Virus record (IMG/VR): IMGVR_UViG_3300042564_000329
Span: 1-31,334 of that record
From: a virus
Length of the DNA: 31,334 nt
Direction: 5' to 3' (one strand)
Notes under the pieces: model-generated
What the model was told of the DNA's origin: nothing
The model's database searches: none
The model's input: the letters and a program-made list of their open reading frames with translations, nothing else
Position numbers and translations under genes: made by a program
In this document: in pieces, positions 16,851 through 23,719 of the stretch
How positions within the stretch are numbered: the first letter of the stretch is position 1
How the letters are laid out: every line of letters begins with the position of its first letter

Positions 16851-18411
16851 ATGGGTTTATCCTCGGTTTGTTAGAGATGCGAGGCTCGTCGATATCTTTT
16901 GCTTGAGGTAACTCAAACCATCCATCATTCTTGAGATAAATGATAGCTTGCGTAAACGTGTCAACATAATCATCATGCTCCGCTACTGGGAACTTGCCCA
17001 GTTGTTTGAGGAAAGACGCCGCCCAGCTCACTGGTTGACCGAGGTTCTTCTTTGACTCCGGTACCCACAGCAACCCCAGCTCAAGGGTCGGCGCGGCTTG
17101 GTGCGCCCGTGATACCTTGTCAGCCTGACCTGGATTATAGCCCACTGCTGGCACTTTCGCCAAGCGCAAGTCCTGCAACAATGATTGCCCACTCGCCTTC
17201 GCTTCCACCAAGATACGGTCAGGGCGTTTCGCTCGGGAGTATGGCGAGTCCTTCGTCATCCCTCCGTATTCAGTCGTCCAGTCTTTCACGGCTCGTGCTC
17301 GCAGGTCTGGATAGCTCAGGTGTTCATCCCACGCATCAATCAACATCGCATTGCGTGCGCCCTTGTGCGTGAACATCGCCCAGACCGAGCAGGCGGTCGG
17401 GTCGCCGGTCGTCTTCTCGGTGAACGCACAGTCGTATGACTGCAGTATGTACTCAAAGGGCGGCAAGCCTGATGACGCTGGCCAGAGCCTGAAGTTGTTG
17501 ACCTTCAGGATCCCGCCCTCGCTCGGCGTGGGGTCTTGCTGTAGCTGACCCGCCGTGCCGTATGTACCCAGCAGTTGCTTCAGCGTGGTGATCTCTTTCT
17601 CGCCGAACCGCTCGGGGCAGATCAACTCGCCTTTCTTCTTGCGGGGGTCGTACACACCGAGGCTGGTCTTGCGCACCTTGCCGTCCCACTCTGCCGGAAT
17701 GCAGATATGCTCCCAGCCCTTGATGTCCTCAAGTATGTGCCCGCTGATGTCGCGCTCGTGTAGGCGCTGCATGACGGTCACCATCGCATCGGTCTTCGGG
17801 TTGTTCAGTCGGGTAGACCATACCATGTCAAACCATTCAAGGTCTGACTCTCGCATCACCTCCGACTGCGCGGCTTGAGCGCCGTGCGGGTCGTCAAGTA
17901 TCAGGCGCGAGCCGCCCTCACCGGTCGCCGTGCCACCGACTGAGGTCGCGAGCCGGTAGCCGGTCTTGTCGTTCTCAAAGCGCTGCTTAGCGTTCTGATC
18001 TCCGGCGAATGAGAACATATGCCCCCACCGCTCTTGATACCATGGGGACTGCAACAGTCGCCGCGTCTTCAAGTTGTCACGTGTGCTCAGGTTGCCGGAG
18101 TACGAAGCGCACAGGAACTTCTGAGCAGGGTCAGTGAGCCACTCCCACGCTGGCCACATCACCGACACAATCGTAGACTTTGAATGTCGCGGCGGGATAT
18201 TGATGAGCAGGCGATGAATGTCACCGGCGCTCACGGCTTCAAGATGCTCGCAGATTGTCTCAATGTGCCAACTCGGTATGAACGGGATTCCTGGTTCAAC
18301 CACGTGCCACGACTGCTTCACGAACTCGTACAGCGAACCCGACGCCGCTCGGCGCTCTTGCTCTCGCTTGACGAGGTCAAGCATGACAGCGGGGTTCATT
18401 GGTGCGTTCAT
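16840..18411 (-). CDS. terL: Terminase large subunit
   Basis: 523 residues. The ATPase part has an adenine-binding-like HIETICEHLEAV, Walker A INIPPRHSKS (70-79; the usual motif has Gly where this has Ser), Walker B RLILDDPH (169-176) and a coupling motif VMQRLHERD (213-221). The nuclease part has QSYDCAFTEK (D327), RILVEAKASGQSL (E403) and HDDYVDTF (D480/D481/D484), the three acidic groups of the RNase-H-like headful nuclease. It cuts and pumps DNA through the portal. The ATG at 18411 overlaps the small-terminase TGA by four bases; a second ATG 15 bases further on is possible. The overall pattern matches Terminase_6-like enzymes of environmental podoviruses. Confidence 0.95.
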   Translation of the reverse strand: MNAPMNPAVMLDLVKREQERRAASGSLYEFVKQSWHVVEPGIPFIPSWHIETICEHLEAVSAGDIHRLLINIPPRHSKSTIVSVMWPAWEWLTDPAQKFLCASYSGNLSTRDNLKTRRLLQSPWYQERWGHMFSFAGDQNAKQRFENDKTGYRLATSVGGTATGEGGSRLILDDPHGAQAAQSEVMRESDLEWFDMVWSTRLNNPKTDAMVTVMQRLHERDISGHILEDIKGWEHICIPAEWDGKVRKTSLGVYDPRKKKGELICPERFGEKEITTLKQLLGTYGTAGQLQQDPTPSEGGILKVNNFRLWPASSGLPPFEYILQSYDCAFTEKTTGDPTACSVWAMFTHKGARNAMLIDAWDEHLSYPDLRARAVKDWTTEYGGMTKDSPYSRAKRPDRILVEAKASGQSLLQDLRLAKVPAVGYNPGQADKVSRAHQAAPTLELGLLWVPESKKNLGQPVSWAASFLKQLGKFPVAEHDDYVDTFTQAIIYLKNDGWFELPQAKDIDEPRISNKPRINPYAA

Positions 18412-18989
18412 TTCTGTCCGGCTTTAGCGAGCAGGCGGCTCATGTTCTCAAGCTCGTCATCACTGAGGTTCTTCAGGTCTACCGCCGCGAGCGCGATCGG
18501 ACCGCCGTTTGAACCGGTGTGCTCTTGTGTGATCTTGTCGCCGTAGACCTTCGGTAGCATCTTGCTGAGCATCCACTTGCGGGTGTCAATCTGAACCCGC
18601 TTGTGCGCGATGACGTCGCTGTTGAGCGGCATCAGCATCTGCTTGAGCAGGGGTTCACCCTTCTCATCAAACATCGGGTCGCCCTGCGGGTCGAGCTTCT
18701 GCACCGTCACCCACTCGTGGGTCTTGTCGCTTAGTGCGACGATCTCGTCGGCGAGGAGGGCGTAGCCAATCTCTCGCGCGTGCGCGTAGTCCTTGCCCAC
18801 GCCGCTGGGGTCTTTGTTGACCCACTCAAGAAAGGTCGCGACAGAAGGCATCCCCTCTGCTTTGCAGATAGACTCAAGAGAGCGCCCGAGCTTCAGCTCC
18901 TCGCAGATCTGAGCAGAGACGACCTCGCGGTCGTACTTGCGTGCTGACAGGTGCACTGCGCCTTTGGTGTTGTGTTTTGTGGTAGCCAT
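18408..18989 (-). CDS. terS: Terminase small subunit
   Basis: About 193 residues from the ATG at 18989 (MATTKHNTKG). An upstream TTG extension would overlap the promoter -35 and is rejected. The N-terminal part (REVVSAQICEELKLGRSLESICKAEGMPSVATFLEWVNKDP) is a helix-turn-helix DNA-binding segment typical of small terminases. YAHAREIGYALLADEIVALSD follows, then VIAHKRVQIDTRKWMLSKMLPKVYGDK, a block I recognise from this family, and a short acidic C-terminal helix (LSDDELENMSRLL) likely to contact TerL. It would recognise the packaging site on the concatemer. It is the first gene after the repeat-rich control region and overlaps terL by ATGA. Confidence 0.85.
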   Translation of the reverse strand: MATTKHNTKGAVHLSARKYDREVVSAQICEELKLGRSLESICKAEGMPSVATFLEWVNKDPSGVGKDYAHAREIGYALLADEIVALSDKTHEWVTVQKLDPQGDPMFDEKGEPLLKQMLMPLNSDVIAHKRVQIDTRKWMLSKMLPKVYGDKITQEHTGSNGGPIALAAVDLKNLSDDELENMSRLLAKAGQK

Positions 18990-18996
18990 GGTTTTG

Positions 18997-19025
18997 ATTA
19001 TACCTCTCTGTTTCAAAAAAGACAA
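18997..19025 (-). promoter_or_regulatory. Sigma70-like promoter for terminase and head operon
   Basis: On the minus strand TTGTCT (19025-19020) and perfect TATAAT (19002-18997) are 17 bp apart. The expected start site (about 18990) falls next to the terS ATG at 18989, which would give a leaderless or almost leaderless message. The only GAGG stretch lies within the promoter, upstream of the expected start site. The -35 extends as TTGTCTTTTTTGAAA. Confidence 0.7.
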
Positions 19026-19069
19026 GTTAGAAAGTGATCGGTCGTTCGTCTATATAGAGAGGGACCGAA

Positions 19070-19343
19070 CGAACGATTACTTTCGCCTACAAAATGACAA
19101 AGTCTGAAAATTCCCGAACGATTACTCCGAACGATTACCCGAACGATCACCTCACAGAACATACGAAACCCTCACTCCGTTAGGCTCTTGAGACGTTCGG
19201 TGAACCTTCTGATCGGCTCCGGAGAGAGGACGACAGTCCCTCTCCTCCGGCGTTCCGAACGTATCCAGACAAGGCAAAAACCTAATCGTTCGTTCGGCGC
19301 TATCGTTCGAACGATTACCCGAACGATTAAACCGAACGATTAC
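19070..19343. repeat. Array of CGAACGATTAC boxes in a gene-free control region
   Basis: The stretch 19026-19348 has no convincing gene. It contains CGAACGATTAC or one-mismatch forms at 19070-19080, 19115-19125, 19128-19138, 19140-19150, 19308-19318, 19320-19330 and 19333-19343 on the plus strand, plus an inverted copy at 19282-19292 and a partial inverted copy at 19301-19309. Within each cluster the copies are 12-13 bp apart, so they would lie on about the same helix face. The two clusters flank a strong hairpin. They may be operators for a phage regulator or iterons of an origin; the sequence cannot decide between these. Confidence 0.85.
19219..19250. other. Large stem-loop between the repeat clusters
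   Basis: CCGGAG-AGAGG-AC pairs with GT-C-CCTCT-C-CTCCGG, a stem of 13 pairs with two single-base bulges and a GACA loop. Neither strand has a T run after it, so it does not look like an ordinary terminator. It could be an origin or regulatory structure, or act in the RNA at the end of the early transcript. Confidence 0.6.
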
Positions 19344-19348
19344 TTTTC

Positions 19349-19660
19349 TCATGTGTTTTTCTCTTTGAGTTTGGCTTCAACTGATCGGTAAATATTTTTT
19401 ATATCAAAAGTCCCCATAAGCCGAACTTTGACCGCCATATGTAAATCATCAATTTCCTCATCCGTCAGCCCCACCCACTCACGCTTCTCAAAGTGGTAAG
19501 GTTGCCCCATGTCACGCAGAATCTGCTTGCCGAGGTTGCTGTGCTTCTCAACGGCGTTGAACGCTTCTTCCTCTTCAGGTGTCCAGTCAGGGCATTTGCA
19601 GGCGCTTGCCGTTCCTAGTTCCCATCGCTGATTGCAATTGTTACAGTGTCTAAAGAACAT
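19349..19660 (-). CDS. Zinc-ribbon protein with GLTDEEI motif (103 aa)
   Basis: 103 residues from the ATG at 19660, chosen because AAGGAG stands 7 bases upstream. The N-terminus has C6-x2-C9 and C21-x-C23 (MFFRHCNNCNQRW, CKCPDW), a likely zinc ribbon. The middle is acidic and helical. The C-terminal half has REWVGLTDEEIDDL and ends SVEAKLKEKNT. The same GLTD-x-EI motif and the same ending occur in the 53-aa gene at 20482-20643, so the two are likely relatives. It is the last gene before the repeat-rich control region. Function unknown. Confidence 0.65.
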   Translation of the reverse strand: MFFRHCNNCNQRWELGTASACKCPDWTPEEEEAFNAVEKHSNLGKQILRDMGQPYHFEKREWVGLTDEEIDDLHMAVKVRLMGTFDIKNIYRSVEAKLKEKNT

Positions 19661-19671
19661 TGTTTTTCTCC

Positions 19672-19770
19672 TTAATTTAACGGCAACAGGCAATTCAAAA
19701 TGCTTGCGGCAACAACACAGCCGACAAGCCCCAAAAGAAAAGCAAGAACATATTCATACCAATAGTTCAT
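19672..19770 (-). CDS. Tiny membrane protein (32 aa)
   Basis: A 32-residue gene that is almost wholly one predicted membrane helix (YVLAFLLGLVGCVVAASILN), with two Cys and no charged residue except one Glu near the start. AAGGAGAGAAC precedes the ATG at 19770, which overlaps the TGA of the 209-aa gene by four bases. The good ribosome site and the overlap support it as a gene. It could alter the host membrane; there is no evidence for holin or spanin function. Confidence 0.6.
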   Translation of the reverse strand: MNYWYEYVLAFLLGLVGCVVAASILNCLLPLN

Positions 19771-20396
19771 GTTCTCTCCTTGATGTCATAGAACCAGTCA
19801 TCACCGGCAGACCACTTACGTGTGCCGTCCACAGTCCAGAGCCGTTGCGCCGCTTGAAAGTCGGGGAACTTCGTCTCAGCGGGTATCAAGCTCTGGTCGT
19901 ACCACAGGCATCGGTTGTTCGGTTGACAGGCGAACTGCCCGTTGTCAAGCGCGATCCAGTTGAAGCTCTTATGCTCCTCAGCTTGCTCCGTAAAGGTCGT
20001 GTCCAGCTCCATGCCGTCGGCGCAGAAGTCTACGGTGAACAGGTAGCGCCCAAAGTGCCACTCCTTGTCCTTACCGAGAAACTTCACACCGAGGTTGCGC
20101 AGGGCGATCTTCTCAATGATTGTGAACCGGTAGCTCATGCAGTCCCAAAGTTGAAGCGTATCAACAGGCAAGTTGCCCGCGTCAGCATGCCACACGTAAG
20201 CGTGGATGGGTAGCTTATCGTACAACGCGCCGTAGTTGGGCAGCAACGACTCAATGCGGAACACCTGACCGCGCAGGGCTTTCAGGCTCACCCATACTGC
20301 GGGTTCAAGCTCGTTGTGACCCTTGTGGTCGTTGTAAAGGAACTCACGCTTGACAAAGCACTTGAGCGGCGGTAATGAGGCAATGAGGTAACTCAT
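19767..20396 (-). CDS. Conserved phage protein of unknown function (209 aa)
   Basis: 209 residues. Segments PPLKCFVKREFLYNDHKGHNEL, LPNYGALYDKLPIHAYVW, LQLWDCMSYRFTIIEK, FGRYLFTVDFCADG, HKSFNWIALDNGQFACQPNNR and LWYDQSLIP are ones I recognise from a protein that recurs in environmental phages without assigned function. Many His, Asp, Trp and Tyr residues and the DNGQ-x-ACQPNNR block suggest a folded, perhaps beta-rich domain. AGGAG lies 6 bases before the ATG, inside the 30-aa gene whose TGA overlaps this start. It belongs to the early small-gene cluster between replication and packaging genes. Confidence 0.75.
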   Translation of the reverse strand: MSYLIASLPPLKCFVKREFLYNDHKGHNELEPAVWVSLKALRGQVFRIESLLPNYGALYDKLPIHAYVWHADAGNLPVDTLQLWDCMSYRFTIIEKIALRNLGVKFLGKDKEWHFGRYLFTVDFCADGMELDTTFTEQAEEHKSFNWIALDNGQFACQPNNRCLWYDQSLIPAETKFPDFQAAQRLWTVDGTRKWSAGDDWFYDIKERT

Positions 20397-20485
20397 TTGA
20401 TACTCCTCATGAACGTGTTACACCTGACACATTTGTAGATCGGTTGTCCTTCAACGGGTTCCCAGCGATGTTTACACTCTGTCAT
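20393..20485 (-). CDS. Tiny zinc-finger-like protein (30 aa)
   Basis: A 30-codon gene reading MTECKHRWEPVEGQP, then a CVRC knuckle and a basic end. C4, H6, C19 and C22 could bind one zinc. AAGGAG lies 8 bases before the ATG at 20485. The ATG overlaps the stop of the 53-aa gene and its TGA overlaps the start of the 209-aa gene, both as ATGA. These features make it a credible gene. Confidence 0.6.
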   Translation of the reverse strand: MTECKHRWEPVEGQPIYKCVRCNTFMRSIK

Positions 20486-20643
20486 GTATTCTTCTCCTTT
20501 AGTTTTGCTTCAATGGCTCGGCAGAGTGCAAAGTGTTCAGTGTTTTGCGTAGTTAACTCTGCATCCATGATGTCTACGATCTCTACATCTGTCAAGCCGC
20601 GCCATGGGCGCACGTAGTCTTGAATGTCGTCATCGTCTTTCAT
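20482..20643 (-). CDS. Small protein with GLTDVEI motif (53 aa)
   Basis: A 53-residue acidic protein beginning MKDDDDIQDYVRPWRGLTDVEI and ending AIEAKLKEKNT. The W-x-GLTD-x-EI and EAKLKEKNT segments match the C-terminal half of the 103-aa zinc-ribbon protein (19349-19660), so it looks like a short paralogue without the ribbon. It overlaps both neighbours by four bases. WxGLTDEE(I/V) is a motif I associate with small phage proteins of unknown role. Confidence 0.65.
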   Translation of the reverse strand: MKDDDDIQDYVRPWRGLTDVEIVDIMDAELTTQNTEHFALCRAIEAKLKEKNT

Positions 20644-20855
20644 GACTTCATGCCCCTCACGTAGCAGGCAAAGCTGGCAGCGGTATCGCCGAACGGCATG
20701 CGGTCGAACTGTTGCGCTACCTCCTCAAGCACCTCGTTGCGGTGCGCTGAGTTGTAGCACTTTGCGGGGGTTGGGCACTCTGATGTGTAACATCCTGGGC
20801 ACACGAAGTCGAGCTTCATCTGCGCGGATTCTTTTTTGCTTTGAAAGCCGGTCAT
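20640..20855 (-). CDS. Cys-rich small phage protein (71 aa)
   Basis: 71 residues with C19-x2-C22, C27 and C33 (FVCPGCYTSECPTPAKCYN), a compact knuckle likely to bind zinc, and a further C64. The C-terminal half is helical (NEVLEEVAQQFDRM). An internal ATG (MKLDFVCPGC) could be an alternative start, but the upstream ATG makes an ATGA overlap with the 78-aa gene. Function unknown; part of the coupled early cluster. Confidence 0.6.
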   Translation of the reverse strand: MTGFQSKKESAQMKLDFVCPGCYTSECPTPAKCYNSAHRNEVLEEVAQQFDRMPFGDTAASFACYVRGMKS

Positions 20856-21088
20856 TGCATTCTCCCCCGCATAGCGGCGATCTGCGCCCGCTGTTGATCC
20901 ATCAACTCATCGCGCTGACTGCTCGCCAATTCGTACATACGACCCAACGTCTCAAGCTGCATCTGAACTTTCTCACGCTCATGCCGAGCTACGAGCTTAG
21001 CAAAGGCTTCAACAACTTCGTACTGCTCGCCTTTGATTTTTGTGCCGTTGGCGGCATGCCACATGTTAATAATTTCATCTTGCGTCAT
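20852..21088 (-). CDS. Small helical phage protein (78 aa)
   Basis: 78 residues, almost all helix: MTQDEIINMWHAANG, then EVVEAFAKLVARHEREKVQM, then a Gln/Arg-rich coiled coil (LASSQRDELMDQQRAQIAAMRG). The MTQDEII...FAKLVA pattern is widespread in phage early regions, often in several copies per genome. No function is known to me. It overlaps both neighbours by ATGA. Confidence 0.65.
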   Translation of the reverse strand: MTQDEIINMWHAANGTKIKGEQYEVVEAFAKLVARHEREKVQMQLETLGRMYELASSQRDELMDQQRAQIAAMRGRMQ

Positions 21089-21396
21089 GCTTGTCCCCTT
21101 GCTCGGATGGCATCACGGTTATCAATACAAGCCGCCCATGCCGACTGCGTTGTTGGGTTTTGCTCAAGCCCCGCATAAACATCAGCGTGTTTCTTACAAA
21201 CTTCGGCACACGCCTCTCTTTCGGCAAGCACAGCCTTCTGCACCAAAATCTTGATGTTGTCATCAATAGCCTCAAGAACCAGCTTGGCTGCGTCATCAGC
21301 AGGGATGTCAGGGTTAGCCCAAATACCGTCTTTAGACAAGCGCAAAACTTCTACGCTTGGCTCGTTGCTGAAAAATCGAATAGAGTTGGTTATCAT
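21085..21396 (-). CDS. Small phage early protein (103 aa)
   Basis: 103 residues. The first half is beta-rich (SVEVLRLSKDGIWANPDIP), the second helical with LAEREACAEVCKKHAD and the ending DAIRARGQA. The EREACAEVC...AIRARG layout is common in phage early proteins that resemble the neighbouring 78-aa family. No catalytic motif can be seen. It overlaps its neighbours by ATGA at both ends. Confidence 0.65.
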   Translation of the reverse strand: MITNSIRFFSNEPSVEVLRLSKDGIWANPDIPADDAAKLVLEAIDDNIKILVQKAVLAEREACAEVCKKHADVYAGLEQNPTTQSAWAACIDNRDAIRARGQA

Positions 21397-21566
21397 GCTG
21401 TAGCCCTCTGCGGGGTGCGCTCTTGAAACTGCTCAGGCGGCAGGGGGGTCATCTTCTCGCTAGGAGGAGTCCAGCCGTACTTGCGCCAGAGCGCCTGCAC
21501 GTCAGCGCCGGTTGTCCATTTGAAGTCGGGGTGACCGACGGGGATCCAAGGTGTAGTCTTTTTCAT
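21393..21566 (-). CDS. Small conserved phage protein (57 aa)
   Basis: 57 residues beginning MKKTTPWIPVGHPDFKW and continuing ALWRKYGWTPPSEK with a Pro/Gln-rich end. The WIPVGHPDFKW...WRKYGWTPPSE pattern is one I recognise from small phage proteins near replication genes. The ATG at 21566 follows an AGAGGAT stretch, 17 bases after the primase-helicase stop; its TGA overlaps the next ATG. Confidence 0.65.
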   Translation of the reverse strand: MKKTTPWIPVGHPDFKWTTGADVQALWRKYGWTPPSEKMTPLPPEQFQERTPQRATA

Positions 21567-21583
21567 CTCTAAGTTATCCTCTA

Positions 21584-23719
21584 TTAAATGCCGAACTTAC
21601 CGCGTTCGATTGCGGCAACCACTTCTTCATTCACACGCAGGTAGTGGTTGGCTCGTCCCTGCGGCTTCTCTAACTCAATGCGCTCGAGCGATCCGTCATT
21701 CAGCAGGCTGGTAACGGCGCGTTCTTTGCGCTCTTGAGATGCTTTGACGCCGCCCTGTGCCACGGGCAGACGTTCATAGTAGGAGCGGCTCTTGCCCGCA
21801 TCACGGCGTACGAGTTCGATTATGTCGTCGCAGATACGTGACCATTGCTCCTGCTCTTTTTGTTCTTTGCGATCTTCTTTCATCTGGGTGCGCTCTCCTG
21901 GTTTGAGAGGGCGGGCGACTGAGTGGCTAAACCAGATCTCTTTGTCGTAGCCTAGCACGTCCTTATGGTTCTCGCGGTTTGACACGAGGTCAAAGGTGAG
22001 TTCAGCGAATGCCGTGGGGAACCTGACCTTTGTCGCTTTGAGCACGCGGGGGGCGTCGGCATGCTCACCGTCTTTGAACACTGTGTAAACCCCTTGCGCA
22101 TCACCCGTCCACGCTGACGCACCGCGAGGTGAAAGGAAGTCTGACTCTGATGAGCCGAGCGCCTTTGCCGTATGACTGACGATGATTATGGGGAAGGTGG
22201 CGAATGCCTGCTTGATGTACGCCATTGCCCGCCCGACTTCAGCATTGTCGTTTTCGTTCTCCAAATCAAATACCGCGTTCGCAGTATCAAACACCACCAG
22301 AGGCAGCGCCGCGTGATACGTACCATCAGCCTTCTCATTGTCTACCGTCCATTCTTTGTACTCCTCAGCTACTTGAGCTACTATTTTGGGATCCATGCGT
22401 TGCGCGTTGATGACTCGCACCCGCTCATCAAAGTCACGCGTATGCATGCCGGTGTAGCCCCACGAGTACAGCGAGTAAATGACCCGTTGAACCTGAACGA
22501 CCGACTCGGTTATGATGATGACGTTGCGCCTAACGGCGGGCTTGAGCGTGTAGTCATGCGGGCAGAGGTGCGCAGTGGCTAACGCCATAGGCACGATGAG
22601 GGTTGTCTTACCGACACCAGGAGCACCGGCGACCACGTTGACACCGGTTGACATAAAGTCCTCGTACACGTACTCAAAGACATTAACTTCACCCGCGCCT
22701 GAGGCGACCGAGTTCTTGAGACTGAGCGGGTGAACTGCGGGTTTACCGTCAGGAGTCGTTGTAGCTTGTGGTGCTTCGTGAGTGTTGCCTGCCCAGCCGT
22801 TGTCAATCGCCATGCGGAAGATTGAGCGGTAAGTGATTGAGTGTGGGGTGCTGATGTCACGCTCCCACTTGCGGCGTTGCGCGGCGGCATCAAACTTGTC
22901 ACTGGTCGCCGCCCACTCTGTCCAAATTTTGTAGCCATTCTCGCCGTAAGGCTTGAGCACCATACCGACGTTGACCCACGTTGTGTAGTCATCAGCGTCA
23001 ACGTGTTTGAGCGCCGAGCGCAGGTCATCAAAAGTCTGAGCCGTAGCCACCGGAACGCCACCGCGCTCGGTCAGGCTATAGTTCACTGGAGGTCGTGCCT
23101 TACTCGCTATCAGCTGAGGCAAGGGGGAGGGTTTTGCCGGACGGGTTTGACTGAGCGGCGAGCGCCCTTGTTGCCATTTGTAATCACCGGAGGGTCCGAG
23201 CGTAGGAGCGACGCAGATGTAACCATGATGCTTCAGGTCAAGCCCTTTGCCCAGTGTGCCAGGATACGTCATGTCCTCATCAGCGGTGAACAGCCTATGC
23301 TCCCCGCCGCCTTGAGTCACCGCCGTACAGTCGGAGTGCATGACGCCGTGTTCGGCTTCTAGCTCTGCCAGTGACTCAACACCGCCATTCTGCGGGTCAA
23401 TGTCCAGCGCCAGCAGACCTGACTCAGCGAGGGAGATACCGATACCCGCGTCGGGGTCAGTTGCCCACCAGTCGCGGATGACTTGTTCATCAACAGTTGC
23501 GTCTTGATGCCCATGCGGAACTAACTCAGACTGGGGGTGCTTGCCCGCCTTATGACCTTTCTCAGTATTAGGGCGACCGCACCGGCATTGGCCATGCGAG
23601 TCCACCGACCACACGGGCAACACGTACCAACCGAGCCTTGCGTAAGCTAACGCGAAGTCTAAAGTTTTTGGTCCGTCAGTGTCTACTGCCCACACGTGCT
23701 TAGGCGTCTTGCTCGTCAT
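21584..23719 (-). CDS. Primase/polymerase - RecA-like helicase fusion (711 aa)
   Basis: Three domains can be seen. Residues 20-190 are a bifunctional primase/polymerase (Prim-Pol): AYARLGWYVLPVW, GKHPQSE, LLALDIDP with metal ligands D106 and D108, and TQGGGEHR with H141. Residues 228-310 match a PriCT-2-type primase linker (ALKHVDADDYTTWVNVGMVL, then KIWTEWAATSDKFD and RKWERD). Residues 345-580 are a RecA/RepA-like ATPase with Walker A GAPGVGKTT (366-373) and a Walker B LVVFDTA. The C-terminal ~90 residues are charged and may hold a winged helix. It should prime and unwind DNA at the phage fork. Its ATG overlaps the helicase TAA by one base (TAATG). Confidence 0.9.
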   Translation of the reverse strand: MTSKTPKHVWAVDTDGPKTLDFALAYARLGWYVLPVWSVDSHGQCRCGRPNTEKGHKAGKHPQSELVPHGHQDATVDEQVIRDWWATDPDAGIGISLAESGLLALDIDPQNGGVESLAELEAEHGVMHSDCTAVTQGGGEHRLFTADEDMTYPGTLGKGLDLKHHGYICVAPTLGPSGDYKWQQGRSPLSQTRPAKPSPLPQLIASKARPPVNYSLTERGGVPVATAQTFDDLRSALKHVDADDYTTWVNVGMVLKPYGENGYKIWTEWAATSDKFDAAAQRRKWERDISTPHSITYRSIFRMAIDNGWAGNTHEAPQATTTPDGKPAVHPLSLKNSVASGAGEVNVFEYVYEDFMSTGVNVVAGAPGVGKTTLIVPMALATAHLCPHDYTLKPAVRRNVIIITESVVQVQRVIYSLYSWGYTGMHTRDFDERVRVINAQRMDPKIVAQVAEEYKEWTVDNEKADGTYHAALPLVVFDTANAVFDLENENDNAEVGRAMAYIKQAFATFPIIIVSHTAKALGSSESDFLSPRGASAWTGDAQGVYTVFKDGEHADAPRVLKATKVRFPTAFAELTFDLVSNRENHKDVLGYDKEIWFSHSVARPLKPGERTQMKEDRKEQKEQEQWSRICDDIIELVRRDAGKSRSYYERLPVAQGGVKASQERKERAVTSLLNDGSLERIELEKPQGRANHYLRVNEEVVAAIERGKFGI

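Noticed and set aside
18989-19025. 12-residue N-terminal extension of TerS from a TTG
   Set aside because: It would start inside the promoter -35 and has no ribosome site; ATG 18989 is preferred.
19070-19343. Possible CRISPR array
   Set aside because: The repeats are only 11-13 bp with almost no spacer, and no cas genes are present.
19152-19352. 66-codon minus-strand frame whose ATG overlaps the end of the 103-aa gene
   Set aside because: It has a poor ribosome site and consists largely of translated CGAACGATTAC repeats and the hairpin; the protein looks random.
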